Shown here piece after piece: positions 1 to 5,162 of a DNA stretch of 5,685 bases. Position 1 is the stretch's first letter, and every line of letters starts with the position of its first letter. The notes under the pieces were generated by a model. The model saw nothing but the letters and a program-made list of their open reading frames with translations, did not search any database and was not told where the DNA came from. Source of the stretch: Aquificaceae bacterium UBA2488 (GTDB taxonomy: Bacteria > Aquificota > Aquificia > Aquificales > Aquificaceae); NCBI GenBank assembly GCA_002341805.1, contig DDOS01000112.1, positions 7,253-12,937 of the forward strand, given 5' to 3'. A program made the translations under genes and the position numbers.

Positions 1-781
1 TAAGGATTATGAGGATATAAAAGATGCCTTTGTGCAGTTTATAAACAACGTACCCTTTTATGGAGCTTCCGTTATAAATATAGACGATATTGGTGTGAAA
101 TCTATTCTTTCAAGGCTTCATAAAAAAATTCTTACCTACGGCATAGATTCTGGGGATTTTCAAGCAAAAAATATCGTCTTTAAAGAAGATTACACAAACT
201 TTGATGTGTTTTATAAAGGCATAAAACTAAACAATATTACTATAAAAATACCAGGTATTCACAACGTTTATAATGCCCTTGCAGCTATAGGTGTTTGCAC
301 TTTAATGGAGATAGAACAATCCATCATAAAAGAAGCTCTTTGTACTTTTAAAAATGCTCATAGACGCATAGAGTTTGTGGGGGATAAAAATAGCTGTCAT
401 ATATATGATGATTATGGGCATCATCCCACTGAGATTAAACATGTATATGAGGCTGTAAAGCAAAAATACAAGGATAAAGGCATCTTAGTGGTGTTTCAAC
501 CTCACAGATATTCGAGGACTTATCATCTTTTAGATGATTTTATAACCCTTTTCAAAGACTTAGACAATACTATAATAACAGACATATATGGAGCTTCTGA
601 AGAAAATATCTACAACATATCCTCTTTGGATATAGTAAAATATGTAAACAAAGAAAGCTGTATGTATGTGCCTTCTAAGGAAGAGGTTTTTGAGCTTTTA
701 GAAAAAATGAGGGATAAAGTGATTGTATTTATGGGGGCAGGACCTATTGGAAAATGGGCTCATGAGTTTGCAAGCTCGTAA
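1..781 (+). CDS. murC: UDP-N-acetylmuramate--L-alanine ligase (MurC), C-terminal part, 5' end outside window
   Basis: MurC is the cytoplasmic ATP-dependent ligase that joins L-alanine to UDP-MurNAc, the first amino-acid addition in peptidoglycan precursor synthesis. The frame is open from base 2 without a start, so the gene enters from the left; about 259 codons are present, a little over half of the usual 450-480 residues. The N-terminal Rossmann domain and the GKT-type ATP loop lie outside. Visible Mur-ligase motifs are GIHNVYNALAAIG (about 254-292, central domain), RRIEFVG, YDDYGHHPTEI (about 404-436, the MurC form of DDYxHHPTE), FQPHRYSRT (about 497-523) and the C-terminal MGAGPIGKW (about 731-757). 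The GTG at 32 is internal, because upstream codons (KDYEDIKDAF) continue the normal MurC sequence. The end overlaps the next gene by 20 bp, suggesting an operon. No sign of disruption. MurC rather than MurD/E/F is supported by the DDYGHHPTE motif. Confidence 0.95.
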   Translation, partial: KDYEDIKDAFVQFINNVPFYGASVINIDDIGVKSILSRLHKKILTYGIDSGDFQAKNIVFKEDYTNFDVFYKGIKLNNITIKIPGIHNVYNALAAIGVCTLMEIEQSIIKEALCTFKNAHRRIEFVGDKNSCHIYDDYGHHPTEIKHVYEAVKQKYKDKGILVVFQPHRYSRTYHLLDDFITLFKDLDNTIITDIYGASEENIYNISSLDIVKYVNKESCMYVPSKEEVFELLEKMRDKVIVFMGAGPIGKWAHEFASS

Positions 782-1535
782 ACTCTCTGTTATAATCCTT
801 ACCAAAAACGAAGAAAAAAACATAGAAAGGGCTATAAAAAGCGTAAAAGATATAGCGGAGGAAATCCTTGTAATTGACTCTGGTTCTACTGATACAACTG
901 TAGAAATAGCAAAATCTTTAGGAGCAAATGTAATATTTAATGAATGGGAAAACTATCCTTCTCAAGTAAATTTTGGTATATCAAAAGCCAAAAACGATAT
1001 GGTGTTTGTGTTAGATGCTGATGAAGAGGTTTCTGGCGAGCTAAGAGAATCCATAAGAGAGTTTTTATTCAGTGATTATAAAGTGGGGATGATATTAAGA
1101 CGGACATTTTACATGGGAGATTTTTTAAGATATATATGGAACGATGAAAAACGTATTAGGCTTTTTAACAAAAATGTATGTAGATATGAAGGGACTCTTC
1201 ACGAAGAAGTGATTTGTAATACAGAAGATATATACGTTCTAAAGGGATATTTAAATCATTATTCTTACAAAAGTTTACAAGATCAGTTTGAAAAAACCAT
1301 AAGATATGCTAAGCAAAATGCTAAAATTTTGTACGATAAGAGGAAACCTTTTCATTTTTACAATCTCATACTAAACCCTATCTGGATATTTTTTAAATTT
1401 TTCATACTAAAAGCTGGATACAAAGATGGTGTAAGAGGGTTTATAATAGCGTTTTCTGGTATGTTTTATGTGTTTTTAAAATACGCATTTTTATATGAGA
1501 TGTATAAAAAGGAGAGAAAAGATATCTGGGTTTAG
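762..1535 (+). CDS. Family-2 glycosyltransferase, WaaE/KdtX-like (probable LPS core or surface-glycan enzyme)
   Basis: Probable inverting GT-A glycosyltransferase acting at the inner face of the cytoplasmic membrane on lipid A-core or another surface glycan; donor and acceptor cannot be read from the sequence. From the ATG at 762 it is 257 residues, normal for this family. It opens with the GT2 nucleotide-binding strand LSVIILTKNEEKNI (residues 8-21), then VIDSGSTDTT (37-46) and the metal-binding DADE (85-88, in place of a strict DxD). YEGTLHEEV (142-150), NHYSY (165-169) and a hydrophobic, basic C-terminal region with GYKDGVRGFIIAF (219-231) are typical of the WaaE/KdtX group, where the tail probably lies against the membrane. 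A TTG at 723 in the same frame would add 13 residues lying wholly within murC, and nothing in the family supports it. Only weak purine-rich sequence precedes 762, so translation is probably coupled to murC. The stop codon overlaps that of the convergent dnaJ. Confidence 0.88.
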   Translation: MSLQARKLSVIILTKNEEKNIERAIKSVKDIAEEILVIDSGSTDTTVEIAKSLGANVIFNEWENYPSQVNFGISKAKNDMVFVLDADEEVSGELRESIREFLFSDYKVGMILRRTFYMGDFLRYIWNDEKRIRLFNKNVCRYEGTLHEEVICNTEDIYVLKGYLNHYSYKSLQDQFEKTIRYAKQNAKILYDKRKPFHFYNLILNPIWIFFKFFILKAGYKDGVRGFIIAFSGMFYVFLKYAFLYEMYKKERKDIWV

Positions 1536-2569
1536 AAAAACTTCTTTACTATAGAAAATATAGAATCTTGATTTTCTTCTTCAAGTTTTTTGAGTTCTTC
1601 AATGAGTTTTTGCTGTCTTTTTGATAAACTTTTTGGTATTTGGATTTTAAGATTAAAAATAGCATTGCCTCCATTAAAACCAAGACCAGGCATCACTTTC
1701 TGAGAATTGCACTCAGCTCCAGGTTGGATAAATATATCCATATCTTTTCCATCAATCCATCTAAATTTTATGTTACCACCAAGCACTGCTGTGGGGTAGC
1801 TTATGGAAAGCTCTACATAAATATCGTTACCTACTTTTTTATAGACTTCGTGAGGTGCTATAGATACTCTAAGGTATAAATCTCCAGGTTCTTTATTGCC
1901 AAATCCATAATGACCTTTCCCTGGAACTTTTAGAATATCGTCATCGTTGGTAAAAGGTGGAACCTCAATACGAAGTTTTGATTTTTTGGCTATACGCTTT
2001 CTGCCAAGACAGGTACTACATAGATTTTTTATAATGTAGCCTCTACCTTTACACACAGAGCATGGTCTTGGAAAAGAGAATATGCCACTCACCCTTTTAC
2101 CAGTGCCATCGCAGGCTTCGCATTTTACCTTATCAGGTTCGGCACCTGCATATCCTTTGGCGTTGCAATCTGGACAAGGAACCCATTTTTCATACTCTAT
2201 TTCTTTAGAAGCCCCAAGATAAGCCTCTTCTATGCTAAGTAGGAGCTTTATTCTGATATCCTCTCCTTTTCTTGGCTTTTGATCTTTGTCACCGTTAAAG
2301 ATAGAGTTTATAAATTCTTGTATGTACTCTGTAAAGTTCCTAATCTTTGATTCATCAGGATTTATAAGAAGAGAGTCATATTCTTTTCTTCTTTCCTTGT
2401 CGTTTAATACGTTGTAGGCTTCGTTTATCTCTTTGAAAAAATCCTCATAATCTCTATTAATATCTGGGTGATACTCTTTCGCAAGCTGCCTATAGGCAGC
2501 TTTTATCTGCTCTTGGGTGGCATCTTTTGATACCTCTAATATGGCGTAGTAATCTTTAAGCTTTGCCAT
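1532..2569 (-). CDS. dnaJ: DnaJ-type Hsp40 co-chaperone with zinc fingers and no Gly/Phe-rich region
   Basis: Cytoplasmic co-chaperone that delivers unfolded clients to DnaK (Hsp70) and stimulates its ATPase. The 345 residues give a J-domain (about 4-67) with HPD at 34-36; a linker (about 68-105) that is acidic and aromatic, not Gly/Phe-rich; a zinc-finger domain with all four cysteine pairs, CPDC 132-135, CEAC 150-153, CSVC 170-173 and CSTC 184-187; then the C-terminal client-binding beta domains with a charged coiled-coil-like tail (about 316-334). The last zinc repeat reads CSTCLGRK instead of the usual CxxCxGxG. Length is slightly under the usual 370-380, mostly from the missing G/F repeats. 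The ATG at 2569 gives a normal J-domain start. It lies 14 bp inside the 3' end of the flgJ-like gene and has no visible Shine-Dalgarno, so translational coupling is likely. No grpE or dnaK is in view, and no CIRCE element is seen; it may be a second, specialised DnaJ of the genome (inference). Confidence 0.93.
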   Translation of the reverse strand: MAKLKDYYAILEVSKDATQEQIKAAYRQLAKEYHPDINRDYEDFFKEINEAYNVLNDKERRKEYDSLLINPDESKIRNFTEYIQEFINSIFNGDKDQKPRKGEDIRIKLLLSIEEAYLGASKEIEYEKWVPCPDCNAKGYAGAEPDKVKCEACDGTGKRVSGIFSFPRPCSVCKGRGYIIKNLCSTCLGRKRIAKKSKLRIEVPPFTNDDDILKVPGKGHYGFGNKEPGDLYLRVSIAPHEVYKKVGNDIYVELSISYPTAVLGGNIKFRWIDGKDMDIFIQPGAECNSQKVMPGLGFNGGNAIFNLKIQIPKSLSKRQQKLIEELKKLEEENQDSIFSIVKKFF

Positions 2570-2891
2570 TTATTTTATTTGTATTATCTGGATTCTTTTG
2601 GTTTTGCAGCTCTTGTTCTACGGCTTTTTCTATAAACTTACCAAAACCAACACCCCCGGCTTCTGATAGTACCTTAGCTATGTCTTGATAAAACATATCG
2701 TAGTAAGTATTCTCTTGAAAATCACTGGAACTTGCAAAAGACTTAGTAGCATCTTTCATTATCTCTTCTAAGAAAAAAGCTTCAAATTGCTCTGATGCTT
2801 TTTTAATCTTTTCTTTGTTGTTGAGATTCGAGAATTCACTGGTGAAATTGGTTGATGGTGGTATGTAGTTGATATTATTTGTATCAGACAT
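2556..2891 (-). CDS. flgJ: Single-domain FlgJ-type flagellar rod-binding protein
   Basis: Corresponds to the N-terminal rod-binding domain of FlgJ, which acts in the periplasm as a cap/scaffold for assembly of the flagellar rod. It is only 111 residues. The domain is recognised from KIKKASEQFEAFFLEEIMK (about 28-46) and the closing stretch YDMFYQDIAKVLSEAGGVGFG (about 64-84), followed by a polar tail rich in Asn, Lys and Gln. The C-terminal glucosaminidase/muramidase domain found in enterobacterial FlgJ is absent; the reading frame simply ends and no remnant follows, because dnaJ begins there. Such short forms are known in several phyla, where a separate hydrolase is thought to do the cutting. 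There is no signal peptide, as expected for export through the flagellar secretion apparatus. The start ATG shares one base with the flgI stop (TAATG), with a good GGAGG at 2899-2903, seven bases upstream. Immediately following flgI is the classic order. Confidence 0.88.
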   Translation of the reverse strand: MSDTNNINYIPPSTNFTSEFSNLNNKEKIKKASEQFEAFFLEEIMKDATKSFASSSDFQENTYYDMFYQDIAKVLSEAGGVGFGKFIEKAVEQELQNQKNPDNTNKINGKA

Positions 2892-3919
2892 TATTCCACC
2901 TCCAATTTTGCGTGTATTGCCCCTTGAGCTTCCATAGCTTCTAATATATTGATAATATCAGATGGTTTGGCACCCACGCTGTTTAGAGAGTTTACAAGCT
3001 CTTGCAGTGTTGGAGCTTTTACAAAAAATACCGAATATTTTTTGCCTTGTTTTATAGCAGTAGGCTTGTTTTGACCCGTGGTAGCAGGAGCTTGTCTTAC
3101 TTCCACTGTGATATTTCCAGTTGAAACTGCTACTGGTGATATTCTAACATTCCCACCCATCACGATGGTACCAGTTCTACTATCTATGACGATTTTTGCA
3201 GGAGGATGAACATTTATCCTTAATTTGCCAACCATTGCTAAAAAATCCACTGTATTGTAAGGAGGAAGTTTTACTCTAACGGTATCGCTATCTATAGCCA
3301 CAGCTGTTCCATAGCCAAACCTATCGTTTATAGCATTTTGAATAGCATTTGCAGTTTCAAAGCTTGGGTAGTTAAGATATAGATTTATATATCCTCTTGG
3401 CATTGTGAAGGGTAAACTTCTTTGCAATATAGCACCGTTTGGTATATAACCAGAGTTTAGATTTACATTTAGGGCATTTCTTCCACCAGATGGTGTTACC
3501 ACCTGACCCTGAGCTATGGCATATACTTTACCATCAGGACCTTTTAGAGGAGTCATTAAAAGGACTCCTCCTTTCAGGCTTTTAGCATCACCAATAGAAG
3601 AAATAGTAACGCTTATCGGAGCACCTGCTTTGGCGTATGGGGGTATTTTGGCGGTTACCATTACAGCGGCTACGTTTTTAGTGGTCATTTGGTTTATCTG
3701 GGCCTGGGTGAAGTTTATACCCATCCTACTTAGCATATTCACCAAAGAATCCACTGTAAATATAGTGGCTTTGCTATCTCCAGTGCCGTTTAATCCACTT
3801 ACTATGCCATATCCTATTAAGACGTTAGATTGATTTCCTTCAAAAGTTACTACATCTCTTATCCTTACTGCTAAGGATATATTTACAAATAATAGCAAAA
3901 GCCAAAAAATTCTCCTCAT
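2891..3919 (-). CDS. flgI: Flagellar P-ring protein FlgI
   Basis: FlgI is the secreted periplasmic protein that forms the P-ring, the bushing around the flagellar rod in the peptidoglycan layer; it implies a Gram-negative flagellum. From the ATG at 3919 the product has 342 residues, normal for the family. Residues 1-17 form a Sec signal peptide (MRR, a hydrophobic core of W/L/F, then SLA before VRIRDV). Family marks include RIRDVVTFEG (19-28), GYGIVSGLNGTGD (36-48), GQVVTPSGG (138-146), a conserved DSRTGTIVMGGNVRISPVAVS region (246-266) and the C-terminal GAIHAKLEVE. The mature protein has no cysteine, so it cannot use the disulfide reported for enterobacterial FlgI. The frame stays open upstream to 4024, but that would add 35 hydrophilic residues ahead of the signal peptide and overlap the neighbouring gene, so I reject it. 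No Shine-Dalgarno precedes 3919. It is followed directly by flgJ; flgH is not here. Confidence 0.95.
   Translation of the reverse strand: MRRIFWLLLLFVNISLAVRIRDVVTFEGNQSNVLIGYGIVSGLNGTGDSKATIFTVDSLVNMLSRMGINFTQAQINQMTTKNVAAVMVTAKIPPYAKAGAPISVTISSIGDAKSLKGGVLLMTPLKGPDGKVYAIAQGQVVTPSGGRNALNVNLNSGYIPNGAILQRSLPFTMPRGYINLYLNYPSFETANAIQNAINDRFGYGTAVAIDSDTVRVKLPPYNTVDFLAMVGKLRINVHPPAKIVIDSRTGTIVMGGNVRISPVAVSTGNITVEVRQAPATTGQNKPTAIKQGKKYSVFFVKAPTLQELVNSLNSVGAKPSDIINILEAMEAQGAIHAKLEVE
2896..2903 (-). promoter_or_regulatory. Ribosome binding site of flgJ, inside the end of flgI
   Basis: On the minus strand this reads GGAGGTGG, with GGAGG ending seven bases before the flgJ ATG at 2891. It lies within the last codons of flgI and supports the ATG at 2889-2891 as the true start, with TAATG stop/start coupling. 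Confidence 0.8.
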
Positions 3920-3925
3920 GCTAAT

Positions 3926-3954
3926 CAATTTAATGCGATTATAACTTTTGTCAA
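3926..3954 (-). promoter_or_regulatory. Candidate promoter(s) just upstream of flgI
   Basis: In the 40-bp gap between the radical SAM gene and flgI the minus strand has a perfect TTGACA (3949-3954), then 16 bases, then TAAATT (3927-3932, 4 of 6 matches to the -10 consensus). A perfect TATAAT also lies at 3938-3943, but only five bases after TTGACA; its own -35 would fall at about 3961-3966 (TTTCTA, poor). Either pairing would start the flgI mRNA about 0-12 bases before its ATG. No sigma-28 or sigma-54 consensus was seen. The elements are read directly; activity is inferred, and in AT-rich DNA chance matches are common. Confidence 0.4.
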
Positions 3955-3959
3955 TAATC

Positions 3960-5075
3960 TTAGAAATACCTACCTGTGCTTGGATGTAGCATGTCTGGGT
4001 AAGCTTTTTCCATTTCGTAGTCAAATATCTGCTCTCTTATGTTAGATAAATCGTTTTTGTTAGGTTGGAATGGAAAGCTTCTTAGATTTGTGGGTGAGCT
4101 ATCTCCAAAAGGCCTATTGCAAGCTACTTCTGTGGTTTTACCCCTACAACCAGCTGTCATAAAAGGTTTTCCACTATAAAATAGTTCTTCAAATAAATCT
4201 TTCTTGATACCAAAATCTATTACTTGACCTTTTTCGTTAAATTTCATATCGTCGTATCTGCCAAATTCATTATCTATGATATATCTTGCCATTTGTACTC
4301 TTCTATATTGAGGAGCAGGACATGGTTTTTCATTTTCCATCAAAGAGCCTTCTTCGGGCCAAAAAGAGAATAAATGTGTTCTTGCTCCTAAGTCCCTTAC
4401 TTTTTGGATGCATTCTATCATCTCTTGTTCGGTTTCGCCAAGTCCCACCACTAAATGACATCCTGCAAAGCCATCTCCCATTACATCTGCTGACCATTCT
4501 AGAACTTTCCAGAAATAATCAAATTTATGTGGGCTATTTAGAGCTTTTCCTCTTATTTTCTCAAATAACTCAGGAGTTGCACAATCAAGGGCTACCGTAA
4601 CTGTATCTGCTCCAAGCTTTTTATAGTCTTCTATGTCTTGATACCTTGTTCCTGTGGCATTTATGAGCAAAGATACAAATATCTTGTCGCCAAGTTCGTG
4701 TAATACTTTTTCTAATACAGTTTTTGTGTCTCTTATAGATCTTGGATGTGTGATCTGAGCTATGCAGAGTCTCTCTACGTGACCCACTTCTTTAGCTCTT
4801 TGTAGTATGTCATCCAATTTGATGGTAGGCCATTCTACCCTTATGAAGTTTCTTTTGGAAAATTCTTCTTCTCTGGCTTTTTGAAGACCGCAATAGGCAC
4901 AGTTTGCATGACAACCAGAGGGATATGTAAGAAGGGTATTTATACAGCTAAGTTTTGCATTTCTATAAAATGTTCCAGGTACGAGTCCAAGTGTCATGGC
5001 AGCCGCCATGCTTATCTCAAGGTATTCTGGACTTTCCTTTTGAGTGGTCAATGTATCCAAAAGCACTTTGTTCAT
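3960..5075 (-). CDS. BioB/LipA-like radical SAM enzyme, candidate LipS1/LipS2-type lipoyl synthase
   Basis: Radical S-adenosylmethionine protein of 371 residues. The Fe-S cluster motif CHANCAYC (C55, C59, C62; spacing CX3CX2C) is preceded by a BioB-like N-terminal segment and followed by a TIM-barrel-type sequence with LGADTVTVALDCATPELF (154-171) and GLGETEQEM (211-219), the latter typical of the biotin synthase/lipoyl synthase branch. The C-terminal region carries two more cysteines in AGCRGKTTEVACNRPFGD (308-325), which could bind an auxiliary cluster as sulfur-inserting enzymes require. It is not canonical BioB, which ligates its second cluster with other barrel cysteines, nor canonical LipA, which has an N-terminal CX4CX5C. 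I infer membership of the BioB-like family that includes LipS1/LipS2, which together make lipoyl groups in some archaea and sulfur-oxidising bacteria including Aquificota; which of the two, or neither, is unresolved. The start is fixed by AGGAGG five bases before the ATG. Neighbours (metG, flgI) do not reveal function. Confidence 0.8.
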   Translation of the reverse strand: MNKVLLDTLTTQKESPEYLEISMAAAMTLGLVPGTFYRNAKLSCINTLLTYPSGCHANCAYCGLQKAREEEFSKRNFIRVEWPTIKLDDILQRAKEVGHVERLCIAQITHPRSIRDTKTVLEKVLHELGDKIFVSLLINATGTRYQDIEDYKKLGADTVTVALDCATPELFEKIRGKALNSPHKFDYFWKVLEWSADVMGDGFAGCHLVVGLGETEQEMIECIQKVRDLGARTHLFSFWPEEGSLMENEKPCPAPQYRRVQMARYIIDNEFGRYDDMKFNEKGQVIDFGIKKDLFEELFYSGKPFMTAGCRGKTTEVACNRPFGDSSPTNLRSFPFQPNKNDLSNIREQIFDYEMEKAYPDMLHPSTGRYF

Positions 5076-5080
5076 AAAAA

Positions 5081-5086
5081 CCTCCT
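5081..5086 (-). promoter_or_regulatory. Strong ribosome binding site of the radical SAM gene
   Basis: The minus strand has a perfect AGGAGG, separated by five T residues from the ATG at 5073-5075. It is the best Shine-Dalgarno in the window and decides the start codon. By contrast flgI and dnaJ have none. Confidence 0.85.
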
Positions 5087-5096
5087 AAAGCATTTA

Positions 5097-5155
5097 ATTA
5101 TAATTATAACCTTATACTGAGGAGTTATTTATAAGATTTTCTTATTAAAAGCCAA
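5097..5155 (-). promoter_or_regulatory. Candidate promoter region between metG and the radical SAM gene
   Basis: This part of the 87-bp gap (5076-5162) holds several sigma-70-like elements on the minus strand. The best pair is TTGGCT (5150-5155, 4 of 6) with TATAAA (5128-5133), 16 bases apart. Two perfect TATAAT hexamers lie back to back at 5103-5108 and 5097-5102 but lack a recognisable -35. Transcription from here would cover the radical SAM gene and probably flgI-flgJ-dnaJ. There is no clear factor-independent terminator after metG, so read-through is also possible. Motifs are seen; activity is inferred. Confidence 0.4.
5111..5145. repeat. Short inverted repeats sharing an ATAAG half-site
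   Basis: Two overlapping perfect inverted repeats lie in the promoter gap. CTTATA (5111-5116) pairs with TATAAG (5130-5135) across 13 bases, and ATAAGA (5131-5136) pairs with TCTTAT (5140-5145) across three bases. The middle copy is shared, so there are three half-sites in 35 bp, overlapping the candidate -10 at 5128-5133. They could be an operator or a weak hairpin, but they are AT-rich and lack a following T run in the metG direction, so a terminator is unlikely. Chance is a real alternative. Confidence 0.3.
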
Positions 5156-5162
5156 ATACAGC

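Noticed and set aside
723..761. Upstream TTG start for the glycosyltransferase
   Set aside because: The added residues are only the murC 3' end read in another frame; family alignment begins just after the ATG at 762.
1549..1563. CTATA-GAAAA-TATAG hairpin near the end of dnaJ
   Set aside because: Short, AT-only apart from the ends, and not followed by a T run; expected by chance in this composition.
1567..1591. Stem-loop plus T run resembling a terminator on the + strand
   Set aside because: The stem is only 5 bp with a 9-base loop, and the bases are explained by dnaJ codons for Lys, Glu and Gln; too weak to list as a feature.
1640..1879. Small open frame on the + strand
   Set aside because: It lies antisense inside dnaJ, which has full domain support; no recognisable protein.
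3516..3833. Open frame of 105 codons on the + strand
   Set aside because: It is antisense to flgI; its hydrophobic look comes from reading conserved FlgI codons backwards.
3920..4024. Longer FlgI with a start at 4024
   Set aside because: It would place 35 polar residues before a clear signal peptide and overlap the radical SAM gene by 65 bases; the ATG at 3919 gives the family's normal length.
4286..4600. Open frame of 104 codons on the + strand
   Set aside because: It is antisense to the radical SAM gene, with no motif of its own.
4881..5120. Open frame of 79 codons on the + strand
   Set aside because: It is antisense to the N-terminal, cluster-binding part of the radical SAM gene and its leader; no supported product or convincing ribosome binding site.
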